A DNA stretch of 10,915 nucleotides from CAYMST01 sp964393115 (GTDB taxonomy: Bacteria > Bacteroidota > Bacteroidia > Cytophagales > Cyclobacteriaceae): the NCBI GenBank assembly GCA_964393115.1, contig CAYMST010000164.1:1-10915 (forward strand), read 5' to 3'. Every line of letters begins with the position of its first letter. Position 1 is the first letter of the stretch. The position numbers and the translations under genes are program-made. Shown here piece by piece: positions 1 to 5,978 of this stretch. The notes below the pieces were generated by a model. The model saw only the letters and a program-made list of their open reading frames with translations, did not search any database and had not been told where the DNA came from.

Positions 1-522
1 AGGCCGGAGGAGCCTTACAAAGTAAACGACAAGATAACGGCCCGTGAAGTAAGGGTAGTTGGTGAAAACGTTGAGGTGGGGGTATATCCTATCTCCAAAG
101 CTCTTCAAGTCGCGCAGCAACAAAGTCTTGATCTGGTTGAAATCTCTCCTAAGGCAGATCCACCGGTTTGCAAGGTTATTGATTACTCCAAGTTCAAGTA
201 CGAGCAAAAGAAAAAGCAAAAAGAGATCAAGAGTAAGGCACAGAAAACGGTTGTTAAAGAGATCCGATTTGGTCCGAATACTGATGATCACGACTTTAAT
301 TTTAAGCTCAAGCACGCTGAAAAGTTTTTGGAAGAAGGTGCTAAAGTTAAGGCATACGTTCACTTTGTCGGTAGAACTATCGTCTTTAAAGATCGAGGTG
401 AAATACTTCTGCTCAAGTTTGCTCAAGCCCTCGAAGAGTTAGCGAAAGTAGAGCAGCTTCCTAAGCTAGAAGGAAAAAGAATGTCTGTGATCATGTCACC
501 GAAGGTGGTGAAGAAGAAGTAA
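1..522 (+). CDS. infC: Translation initiation factor IF-3 (5' end cut by window)
   Basis: IF-3 binds the 30S subunit, blocks premature 50S joining and proofreads start-codon/initiator-tRNA pairing. The reading frame is open from base 1 to the TAA at 520-522 and gives 173 residues. The N-terminal domain begins at the edge (VNDKI, then REVRVVG) and carries the signature stretch LDLVEISPKADPPVCKVIDY, followed by a Lys/Glu-rich linker helix (KYEQKKKQKEIKSKAQ) and a complete C-terminal domain (KEIRFGP..HDFNFKLKHAEKFLEEGAKVK, ending MSPKVVKKK). Only a few N-terminal residues should be missing. The first in-window start-like codon (GTG at 76) lies inside the conserved N-terminal domain and is not the true start; infC often uses a rare start such as ATT, which cannot be checked here. 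It is followed after 20 nt by rpmI, the conserved infC-rpmI-rplT order. Confidence 0.97.
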   Translation, partial: RPEEPYKVNDKITAREVRVVGENVEVGVYPISKALQVAQQQSLDLVEISPKADPPVCKVIDYSKFKYEQKKKQKEIKSKAQKTVVKEIRFGPNTDDHDFNFKLKHAEKFLEEGAKVKAYVHFVGRTIVFKDRGEILLLKFAQALEELAKVEQLPKLEGKRMSVIMSPKVVKKK

Positions 523-542
523 ATAAATTAAATCATAATATA

Positions 543-752
543 ATGCCGAAGGTTAAGACTAATTCCAGTGCCAAGAAGCGTTTCAGATTGACTGGAACTG
601 GAAAGATTAAAAGGAAGCATGCCTTTAAAAGTCATATTCTGACTAAAAAGGAGACCAAGCAAAAAAGGGGATTGACAAAAATGACGACTGTAGATAAGTC
701 GGATATCCCTAATGTGAAGTCTATAGAGGTGATACCCACAGTGAGGGTGTAG
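543..752 (+). CDS. rpmI: 50S ribosomal protein L35
   Basis: L35 is a small basic protein of the large ribosomal subunit. The 69-residue product opens with the family signature MPKVKTNSSAKKRFRLTGTG and continues with GKIKRKHAFKSHILTKK, an almost invariant block. It lies 20 nt after infC and before rplT, as in most bacteria. The leader between the genes is A/T-rich with no clear Shine-Dalgarno, normal for Bacteroidota. Oddity: the last residues (NVKSIEVIPTVRV) do not match the usual L35 end, which is roughly NVKxML plus a few residues at 64-66 aa. The stop codon lies only three bases before a run of ten Ns. The extreme C-terminus and stop may therefore be an assembly artefact; the first ~60 residues are secure. 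Confidence 0.95.
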   Translation: MPKVKTNSSAKKRFRLTGTGKIKRKHAFKSHILTKKETKQKRGLTKMTTVDKSDIPNVKSIEVIPTVRV

Positions 753-755
753 TCC

Positions 756-765
756 NNNNNNNNNN
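756..765. other. Assembly gap of ten Ns between rpmI and rplT
   Basis: Ten ambiguous bases interrupt the translation operon just after the apparent rpmI stop. The run probably joins two contigs, so the true distance is unknown. The left flank ends in an imperfect palindrome (ACCC..GGGT arms at 734-748) and the right flank holds the perfect palindrome TTAAGCTTAA at 777-786. The apparent rpmI tail and the rplT leader should be read with caution. Confidence 0.95.
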
Positions 766-861
766 TAAGAATTTGCTTAAGCTTAATTAATGGTTAAATG
801 TTAAACCCGGTTATTGGTTGTAAGATTCGTCGAGAACACCAATCACCAAAAAACAAAAATT

Positions 862-1206
862 ATGCCTAGATCAGTAAATCACGTAGCGTCAAAAGCGAGA
901 AGAAAGAAGGTCCTTAAACAAGCCAAAGGATACTTCGGGAGGAGGAAGAATGTATGGACCGTAGCGAAGAATGCGGTTGAAAAAGGGCTTCAATACTCAT
1001 ACAGAGACAGAAAAGCTAAGAAGAGAGAGTTCAGGGCGCTTTGGATTCAAAGAATAAATGCTGGAGCAAGAGAGCACGGCCTATCTTACTCACAGTTTAT
1101 GCATAAAATATCAGAAGCAGGTATTGAGATCAATAGAAAGGTACTCGCTGATTTGGCTATGAATGATCCAGCGGCTTTTAAGGCTATCGTTGATCAAGTG
1201 AAATAG
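862..1206 (+). CDS. rplT: 50S ribosomal protein L20
   Basis: L20 binds 23S rRNA early in large-subunit assembly and in several bacteria also represses its own operon. The 114-residue product matches the usual family length (~114-118). It begins MPRSVNHVASKARRKKVLKQ and carries GYFGRRKNVWTVAKNAVEKGLQYSYRDRKAKKREFRALWIQRINA, then a C-terminal rRNA-binding domain (GLSYSQFMHKISEAGIEINRKVLADLA). The start at 862 is chosen because it yields the conserved N-terminus. An in-frame GTG at 814 would add 16 residues foreign to the family. The upstream bases are an A-rich tract (CAAAAAACAAAAATT), typical of initiation in this phylum. It is the last gene of the operon and ends 27 bases before a strong terminator. 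Confidence 0.98.
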   Translation: MPRSVNHVASKARRKKVLKQAKGYFGRRKNVWTVAKNAVEKGLQYSYRDRKAKKREFRALWIQRINAGAREHGLSYSQFMHKISEAGIEINRKVLADLAMNDPAAFKAIVDQVK

Positions 1207-1232
1207 CCCATTTCCGAAAAAAAATTAAAAAC

Positions 1233-1258
1233 AAAAACCCCTATTTAGGGGTTTTTTT
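1233..1258 (+). terminator. Intrinsic terminator of the infC-rpmI-rplT operon
   Basis: A perfect hairpin (AAAAACCCCT at 1233-1242, loop ATTT, AGGGGTTTTT) ends in seven Ts at 1252-1258. It begins 26 bases after the rplT stop codon. The A-tract on the left arm means it could also act weakly on the opposite strand. Confidence 0.93.
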
Positions 1259-1286
1259 GTTTGTTACCACAAAAAGTATACATTTG
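1257..1286 (+). promoter_or_regulatory. Bacteroidota-type promoter for the RRM/FKBP pair
   Basis: A perfect -7 element TACATTTG (consensus TAnnTTTG) lies at 1279-1286 with a TTG -33 element at 1257-1259, 19 nt apart, the spacing expected for the primary sigma factor of this phylum. The -33 element overlaps the T-run of the preceding terminator, so the two transcription units are packed end to end. Transcription would start near 1291-1293 and leave a leader of about 110 nt. Confidence 0.7.
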
Positions 1287-1320
1287 TTATAGTTTAAACA
1301 TAACAAATAATAGACGACTC

Positions 1321-1336
1321 ATTGCCAGCAGGCAAT
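1321..1336 (+). repeat. Perfect inverted repeat (small hairpin) in the RRM mRNA leader
   Basis: ATTGCC (1321-1326) and GGCAAT (1331-1336) are exact reverse complements around the tetraloop AGCA. The hairpin lies about 30 nt after the predicted transcription start and 67 nt before the RRM start codon. It has no T-run and is not a terminator. A role in mRNA stability or in autoregulation by the encoded RNA-binding protein is possible but only inferred. Confidence 0.45.
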
Positions 1337-1403
1337 TACGGCAGTACTTCCCACTATATCATCCCACATTCATTTTCGAAATACTTTCAATTTAATTAAT
1401 ATA

Positions 1404-1691
1404 ATGAAGCTTTTTATTGGTAATCTTAATTATGCCCTTCAAGAACAAGAGCTAGAGGCCCTTTTCTCTCAATACGGAGAGGTTACTTCTGTCAAAATCA
1501 TTACTGACAGAGAAACTGGACGTAGCCGTGGCTTTGGTTTTGTAGAAATGTCTGATCAGGAAGATGGACAAAAATCTATTGACGAGCTTGACGGTTTCGA
1601 ACTAAAAGGAAGAAGCCTTAAAGTAAGCCAAGCGCAAGAAAAAGAAAGATCTGGCAGCCGAGGTGGCTACAATCAAAGAAGTAGATATTAA
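1404..1691 (+). CDS. Single-RRM RNA-binding protein
   Basis: A 95-residue protein made of one RNA recognition motif that binds single-stranded RNA. RNP2 is LFIGNL (residues 3-8) and RNP1 is RGFGFVEM (42-49), with the aromatic positions used for base stacking intact. The fold is complete by about residue 77 (GRSLKVSQA). A short Gly/Arg/Ser-rich tail (RSGSRGGYNQRSRY) follows and may add non-specific RNA contact. Small RRM proteins of this type are common in Bacteroidota and cyanobacteria. In Bacteroidota, which lack Hfq in many lineages, they are candidates for global RNA-binding regulators; that role is family knowledge, not shown here. The gene has its own promoter and a ~110-nt leader, and its TAA overlaps the next ATG by one base, indicating translational coupling. 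Confidence 0.94.
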   Translation: MKLFIGNLNYALQEQELEALFSQYGEVTSVKIITDRETGRSRGFGFVEMSDQEDGQKSIDELDGFELKGRSLKVSQAQEKERSGSRGGYNQRSRY

Positions 1692-2122
1692 TGTCCAAAG
1701 TAGTTACGTTCACCAGTAAAGTATCGGTTCACTACAAGGGATTGCTAAATGATGGGACTGTCTTTGATTCATCGGAAGGTCGAAGTCCCCTTGAGTTTGA
1801 GGTAGGTAAAAACCAAGTCATTGCGGGATTCGAAAAAGCTGTAATCGACATGGAAATGGACCAAACCAAAACAATTACGATTCCTTATGACGAGGCTTAT
1901 GGTGAAATTAACGAAGGGCTAATTCACGAAATAAATAAAACACAACTCCCGGACAGCTTGGATATAGAGATCGGTAAAGAATTGGTTTCTACTCATCCTG
2001 ATGGGCGACAAATTGTGGTAAGAATTACCAATATTGATGGTGATGTAATCACTGTCGATGCCAATCACCCCTTAGCGGGTAAGGATTTAACGTTTGAGTT
2101 GAAAGTCGTAGACATCAGCTAG
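1691..2122 (+). CDS. slyD: SlyD-like FKBP-type peptidyl-prolyl cis-trans isomerase
   Basis: A 143-residue cytoplasmic folding factor that catalyses cis-trans isomerisation of X-Pro bonds. The FKBP core is seen at VHYKGLLNDGTVFDSS (13-28), PLEFEVG..QVIAGFEKAV (33-51) and the flap YDEAYGE (66-72). An IF (insert-in-flap) chaperone domain follows (about 73-122), and the core resumes with the SlyD hallmark DANHPLAGKDLTFEL (123-137). The His/Cys-rich metal-binding tail of E. coli SlyD is absent, so a nickel role is not supported. No signal peptide is visible. The ATG shares its A with the stop of the RRM gene (TAATG), so it is probably translated by re-initiation. A terminator follows 31 bases after the stop. 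Confidence 0.93.
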   Translation: MSKVVTFTSKVSVHYKGLLNDGTVFDSSEGRSPLEFEVGKNQVIAGFEKAVIDMEMDQTKTITIPYDEAYGEINEGLIHEINKTQLPDSLDIEIGKELVSTHPDGRQIVVRITNIDGDVITVDANHPLAGKDLTFELKVVDIS

Positions 2123-2153
2123 AAACAGCCTCGAAAAAAAAATTAAAGACTAT

Positions 2154-2180
2154 AAGCAACCGGACGGGTTGCTTTTTTTT
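2154..2180 (+). terminator. Intrinsic terminator of the RRM/FKBP unit
   Basis: Arms AAGCAACC (2154-2161) and GGTTGCTT (2167-2174) pair perfectly around a 5-nt loop, followed by a run ending in eight Ts (2173-2180). The spacing from the stop codon at 2122 fits an operon end. Confidence 0.93.
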
Positions 2181-2470
2181 GTCTACACCTGAATACATCT
2201 GCTTCAACTAGTTTATCCCACTTATACCCTACTAGTAATATCAATCTTCGCACGAACGTTTCGATTTTCATAGATTCTTGGATAAAGTCTATTTTAAGAA
2301 CTGATCTTATACCATTTGTGGTGTATAAATGGTATTAAATCTAGCAATGTGTCGTTCAAAATAACTCTTATGTGTAATTCTCCATTAGACTCCATCTAAA
2401 TTATTCCATCCATAGAAGTCTGAGATGTAGTTCCCATTCGCATGGTCAAAATACGATGCACTCTTTTGTA
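2181..2470. other. Gene-poor intergenic stretch
   Basis: About 290 bases with no convincing gene on either strand. It holds one perfect 9-bp inverted repeat (2309-2335) and a 33-codon minus-strand reading frame (2395 down to 2294) that covers the repeat. The frame has a stop codon directly upstream of its ATG and no recognisable family. No tRNA or insertion sequence is seen. The right edge leads into the short dinB-like promoter. Confidence 0.6.
2309..2335. repeat. Perfect 9-bp inverted repeat, 9-nt spacer
   Basis: ATACCATTT (2309-2317) and AAATGGTAT (2327-2335) are exact reverse complements. No T-run follows on either strand, so it is not an ordinary terminator. It may be a protein-binding site, an RNA hairpin or a decayed repeat; the sequence does not decide between these. 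Confidence 0.5.
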
Positions 2471-2478
2471 TATCTTCG
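2471..2478 (+). promoter_or_regulatory. Likely -7 element of the DinB-family gene
   Basis: TATCTTCG matches the TAnnTTTG consensus at seven of eight bases. It ends 14 nt before the ATG at 2493, which would give a very short leader of about 8 nt. No TTG is found at the usual -33 distance, so support is partial. If correct, it excludes the in-frame upstream ATG at 2442. Confidence 0.4.
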
Positions 2479-2492
2479 CAAAAATTACGAAG

Positions 2493-2948
2493 ATGCATTA
2501 CCAATTCGAAATTCTTGCCAAGACTAGAGCGAACATCATCAAGGTACTCAACTCACTTACCATTGATCAGCTGAATCATATACCCAAGGGGTTTAATAAT
2601 AGCGTTTTTTGGAACGGCGCTCACTCATTGGTTAGTCAGCAGCTACTTTGCTATAAGCGTGCGAATGCCGAACTCCGGCTACCAAACGACTATATAGACA
2701 AATTCCGAAAAGGAACGGCACCTACGGATATTGCAAAACAGGCTGATCTTGACTTTTTAATTGATCAGCTACAGCAGACCCACAATTATATCATTGAAGA
2801 TTATGAAAATGGTATTTTTAAAGAGTATCAACACTACGAAACTAGTTACGGTGTACTTTTATCCTCTATTGAGGATGCCATTGCTTTTAACAACACACAC
2901 GAAGCACTACATCTAGGGTATATGATGGCACAAAAACGGGTACTTTAG
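2493..2948 (+). CDS. DinB-family four-helix-bundle protein (putative metal-dependent enzyme)
   Basis: A 151-residue protein of the DinB/YfiT superfamily, four-helix bundles that usually bind a divalent metal through three histidines. Members act as thiol-dependent transferases or hydrolases, and many have no known substrate. Candidate metal ligands are His44 (FWNGAHSLVSQQLL) and the pair His136/His140 (NNTHEALHLGYM) near the C-terminus, in the expected positions. The product is probably cytoplasmic, with no signal peptide. The start at 2493 is preferred over the ATG at 2442, which would add 17 residues (starting MVKIRCTLLYIF) absent from the family and lies upstream of the likely -7 element. 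The gene ends convergently with the glycoside hydrolase, the two reading frames overlapping by 4 bp. The substrate cannot be inferred. Confidence 0.85.
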   Translation: MHYQFEILAKTRANIIKVLNSLTIDQLNHIPKGFNNSVFWNGAHSLVSQQLLCYKRANAELRLPNDYIDKFRKGTAPTDIAKQADLDFLIDQLQQTHNYIIEDYENGIFKEYQHYETSYGVLLSSIEDAIAFNNTHEALHLGYMMAQKRVL

Positions 2949-4513
2949 TAACTAGAAAGTACGGAAAATGGAGGTAATGTTAAGCTTCCATTTTCTTTCA
3001 GGCTTACCTTGTTTACTCTGGGATCTTTTTTGGAGTTCTTTAACTCAGCAAAAGACACCATAAACTGATTAGCAGTAATATTTTTATCAAGTTCAATTTC
3101 TTGAGGTTCGCTTGATAAATTGACAAGAAACAACTGCTCATCTCCATTTTCATTCCTAAACCTGTAGCCAAATATCAGTTCCAAGGTTTCATGACTGTTT
3201 TTTGGAAGACCTGAAAACTTCATTCGCTCTGCCTGTGTCATTCCATTTGACGCCATTGATAGTACGCTAAAAGCTCTTCCAGTAGCGTTTATCCCTGACT
3301 TTTTCTTGATGTGCTGATAAAACATATGATAATTCGAAATCGTCAACGGAAAATCTTGCAAAAATTGATCTAATACATACATACACAGTAATCCATGTCC
3401 CCATGTTCTTTCTGACTCCCTAGGGTTCCATTCGGTGAACCAAAGGTCGAAACCTTCTGGTATATACAATTCATAATCCTTTACCATTAAATCGAACTGG
3501 TCTCGCCATGACACCATACTCTTCACCAAGTTCTCCTCACTAGACACTACATCACCATCCTTTGGGACCTGATAGATATGAAGAGAAACTGCATCTACAA
3601 GTTCTGGATTCAAGTCTTTTAGCGCCACTTGATTCCATCTGTTACGTCGTGATGCGGTTTTGCCATTAGGGTCTGCTGCCAATGCACAGGTCGTAACTCC
3701 GGGAAAGCTTTGTTTTAGTCTTTTAGACCATTCATTACATAATTTCCCGTAGCTATCACCAGGATCCGGAAAAGCACCAATTAAATCAGTATTTTCAGCA
3801 CCAGCATTATACGGTTCCACAATGGAGCCTCCATTTTTTGCCGTACCAGCTTTATTTTGACCAAAGAATATTTCGTTTCCAAACTCTACATACTTAACGG
3901 GAATACCCAGTTTTTGAGCTCTGGTTAACATATCCACTCCTCTTTCGTAGCGATCATCAGCCATCTTCCACCAGTCATCCGAAAGTGGTGTCTGATCAAC
4001 TTCCCTACCCCATTTTAAACGATAGTAATCCACTCCTGGAGTTGAAACGTTCAACACAAATAGAATATCAAAGTGATATCCTTGTTTTTTCATGTTCTCA
4101 TAGAGCAACTTCAAGTTTTGTACTGAGTTTGGCTTACTCTTATAGTTAGCCACCCACCACATTGTATTCTTTTCTTGTATAGCCTCCACTGGATTATTGG
4201 TATTAGGATCAATCACCTTTGTGGTTTTAAATAAGCGATCATTGAGGTGGTCCCAGTAATTCGTCACCGTACCTCCCGGATAGCGAATCATCCCAGCCCT
4301 AGATTGGATAATCGATTGGACGTTTTGTTCGTTATTCCATGGATCGTTTTTATAGGCAAATTGATTATTAAACCCCATCATAGTGGGCTCAATACGCTTA
4401 ACTGACTCATATCCGAGGTGTTTTACCTGCGCTTGTAGTTGGGGTATAGTAATACACGCATTTAACGAGACGATTGCCGTCAAAAAGATAATTTTACGAA
4501 TGAGTGAAGCCAT
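2945..4513 (-). CDS. Exported TIM-barrel glycoside hydrolase (clan GH-A-like, possibly arabinofuranosidase-type)
   Basis: A 522-residue exported protein. The N-terminus has a basic start and hydrophobic core (IRKIIFLTAIVSL). It could be cut by signal peptidase I after LQAQ near residue 29, or be a lipoprotein at Cys20 (LNAC, a weak lipobox). The barrel shows clan GH-A landmarks: MIRYPGGTVTNYW (75-87), resembling the RxPGG strand of GH51/GH39 relatives; acid/base Glu214 after Asn213 (KYVEFGNEIFF); His312 and Tyr314 (SLHIYQ); and putative nucleophile Glu361 (LWFTEWNP). A C-terminal beta domain (about 445-522) follows, as in GH51/GH30/GH39 enzymes. The order of these motifs supports a retaining glycosidase, but family and sugar are not certain. 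No SusC/SusD pair or other polysaccharide-utilisation gene is in the window. It ends overlapping the DinB gene by 4 bp and lies 286 bp downstream of aguB on the same strand. Confidence 0.7.
   Translation of the reverse strand: MASLIRKIIFLTAIVSLNACITIPQLQAQVKHLGYESVKRIEPTMMGFNNQFAYKNDPWNNEQNVQSIIQSRAGMIRYPGGTVTNYWDHLNDRLFKTTKVIDPNTNNPVEAIQEKNTMWWVANYKSKPNSVQNLKLLYENMKKQGYHFDILFVLNVSTPGVDYYRLKWGREVDQTPLSDDWWKMADDRYERGVDMLTRAQKLGIPVKYVEFGNEIFFGQNKAGTAKNGGSIVEPYNAGAENTDLIGAFPDPGDSYGKLCNEWSKRLKQSFPGVTTCALAADPNGKTASRRNRWNQVALKDLNPELVDAVSLHIYQVPKDGDVVSSEENLVKSMVSWRDQFDLMVKDYELYIPEGFDLWFTEWNPRESERTWGHGLLCMYVLDQFLQDFPLTISNYHMFYQHIKKKSGINATGRAFSVLSMASNGMTQAERMKFSGLPKNSHETLELIFGYRFRNENGDEQLFLVNLSSEPQEIELDKNITANQFMVSFAELKNSKKDPRVNKVSLKENGSLTLPPFSVLSSY
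2964..2995. terminator. Possible bidirectional hairpin between convergent genes
   Basis: GAAAATGGA (2964-2972) and TCCATTTTC (2987-2995) pair perfectly around a 14-nt loop. The structure starts 15 bases after the dinB-like stop and lies inside the last codons of the minus-strand hydrolase. A loose T-rich tail (TTTCTTT) follows the right arm on the plus strand. It may end dinB transcription, but the stem is AT-rich and the T-run imperfect. Confidence 0.35.
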
Positions 4514-4799
4514 TAAATTTCAGATATTGGATACAAGATCAGATTTGGCCAGATATAAGCCATTTTAGTAAAAGAGATGGCTAAAGTTAAGACTAATCTT
4601 TGGTTATAAAGAATCCATAAGATAATTCCACAAAGGAATTGGTTTGAGCAGCATATTACCGATTTTATTGCCAGCTCGTCAGTATACATTAATAAAAGTC
4701 TATTGAGAACACTTAATTTATTTCAAAATACTTTCTATGGCTATCCAACCCTAAGGGTCTAAATGTTGGTAACGCATTCCTGCTTAACATCCTAAACAT
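4514..4799. other. Spacer between aguB and the hydrolase gene (minus strand)
   Basis: This 286-bp AT-rich spacer is long enough to hold a separate hydrolase promoter, but no convincing TAnnTTTG element is found on the minus strand. It contains a perfect palindrome AATTCC-N5-GGAATT (4624-4640) and a compact one, ACCCTAAGGGT (4748-4758), within wider arms CCAAC/GTTGG (4745-4769). The second lies 31-55 bases past the aguB stop and could be a weak stem-loop at the 3' end of aguB, without a T-run. Confidence 0.45.
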
Positions 4800-5681
4800 T
4801 CAATCCAGGTATCTTTTTGTCAAGGGTTGGTATTCTTCAATTCTACGATCCCTAAAAAATGGCCAAATCCTTCTAACGTCTTCTGATTTATTTAAGTCTA
4901 TGTCTACAACACACTCTCCCTCTTGCTCATTCATTTCAAATATTACCTCACCCTGTGGACCGGCGATAAAACTATTTCCCCAAAATTGAATCCCTTTTGT
5001 TTGCCCTGAAGGATCTTTCTCAAGGCCTACTCTATTTACACTAGCCACGTAAATCCCATTGCTAACGGCATGAGCCTTCTGAGCAATTTTCCAAGCATCT
5101 AACTGTCTTAGTTTTTCATCTTCGGTGTCTGTGCTCTCCCAACCAATTGCTGTTGGATATATGAGAATTTCCGCGCCAGCCATCGCCATTAACCGTGCTG
5201 CCTCCGGGTACCATTGATCCCAGCAAATTAACACTCCCAATTTACCTAGGGACGTATCAATAGGTTTAAACCCTGTGTCACCAGGAGTGAAATAAAACTT
5301 CTCATAATAAGCTGGATCATCAGGGATATGCATTTTTCTGTATTTACCCGCGATTTCACCTGTTTTTTCAAATACGACAGAAGTGTTGTGATAAAGTCCC
5401 GGCGCTCGTTTTTCAAATAAAGAGGTAACTAACACTACTTGACATGAGGCCGCGAGTTCAGCATAATAATCAGTAATGCTACCAGGAATTGTTTCCGCTA
5501 AATCAAAATGAGTAACGTCTTCCGTTTGGCAGAAGTACAATGAATCATGAAGTTCTTGAAGTACGATAAGCTCGGCGCCAGATTTACTAAGTGCCTGAAC
5601 CTTATCCTTCAGCTTCAATCTATTGTCATATGGCTCGGCTGAACAAGCCATTTGTACTATTCCTACCTTTCTTAACTTCAT
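4800..5681 (-). CDS. aguB: N-carbamoylputrescine amidohydrolase
   Basis: A 293-residue carbon-nitrogen hydrolase of the nitrilase superfamily. It converts N-carbamoylputrescine to putrescine, CO2 and ammonia, the last step of the agmatine route to polyamines. The catalytic triad is visible: Glu43 (LQELHDSLYF), Lys116 (GKYRKMHIPDDP) and Cys153 (LICWDQWYPEAARL). The family-specific motifs QMACS near the N-terminus, YFCQ, FYFTPGD and the C-terminal RRIWPFFRDRR fit this subfamily better than beta-ureidopropionase or omega-amidase. Length is typical and the protein is cytoplasmic. Agmatine deiminase (aguA), often its neighbour, is not in this window. A candidate promoter lies about 210 bp upstream (5891-5918), leaving a long leader. 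Confidence 0.92.
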   Translation of the reverse strand: MKLRKVGIVQMACSAEPYDNRLKLKDKVQALSKSGAELIVLQELHDSLYFCQTEDVTHFDLAETIPGSITDYYAELAASCQVVLVTSLFEKRAPGLYHNTSVVFEKTGEIAGKYRKMHIPDDPAYYEKFYFTPGDTGFKPIDTSLGKLGVLICWDQWYPEAARLMAMAGAEILIYPTAIGWESTDTEDEKLRQLDAWKIAQKAHAVSNGIYVASVNRVGLEKDPSGQTKGIQFWGNSFIAGPQGEVIFEMNEQEGECVVDIDLNKSEDVRRIWPFFRDRRIEEYQPLTKRYLD

Positions 5682-5772
5682 AAATAATCAATTGATTGCT
5701 ATTCTCCCTCATGATGGAAAATCAACAAAAGAGACATGTTGCTAAAGTAAATCTAACACGTTGATTCATTTA

Positions 5773-5792
5773 ACCACGTGGTCAAAACGTTT
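5773..5792. promoter_or_regulatory. Two adjacent palindromes, candidate operator
   Basis: ACCACGTGGT (5773-5782) is a perfect 10-bp palindrome. Two bases later AAACGTTT (5785-5792) is a perfect 8-bp palindrome. They lie in the divergent region, 92 bp upstream of the aguB start and within its likely leader. A regulator-binding site is inferred from symmetry and position only. Confidence 0.35.
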
Positions 5793-5890
5793 AAAATTTG
5801 ATAAAAAGCCCTATCCAAACCCTAAATATTTTAACAAAATATTGTTTTTCTCCTACAATACTCCGTATATTACTTATAAGTCTTTTGTGA

Positions 5891-5918
5891 CAAATATATT
5901 ATGATCAAAAGCCAACAA
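5891..5918 (-). promoter_or_regulatory. Candidate aguB promoter
   Basis: Read on the minus strand, TATATTTG (plus 5891-5898) matches the TAnnTTTG element exactly. A TTG (plus 5916-5918) lies 17 nt upstream of it, slightly short of the usual 19. Transcription would begin near 5885, giving an aguB leader of about 200 nt that contains the palindromes at 5773-5792. Confidence 0.45.
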
Positions 5919-5978
5919 AACACCGTGAAATAGAGTATATAAACAACATAGTCTCAACAATAAACAAAATACTATCTG

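Noticed and set aside
59..442. Plus-strand reading frame of 127 codons overlapping infC
   Set aside because: It is an out-of-frame shadow of infC, Ser/Lys/Leu-rich with no family features.
814..861. Longer rplT start at GTG 814
   Set aside because: The extra 16 residues are foreign to L20, and the ATG at 862 gives the conserved N-terminus.
2294..2395. 33-codon minus-strand frame in the intergenic stretch
   Set aside because: Too short, no promoter or family match, and a stop codon sits directly upstream of the ATG; kept only as a note.
2442..2492. Upstream ATG for the DinB-like gene
   Set aside because: It lies before the likely -7 element and adds residues not expected for the family.
4383..4568. 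61-codon plus-strand frame
   Set aside because: It is antisense to the signal-peptide end of the hydrolase gene and has no independent support.
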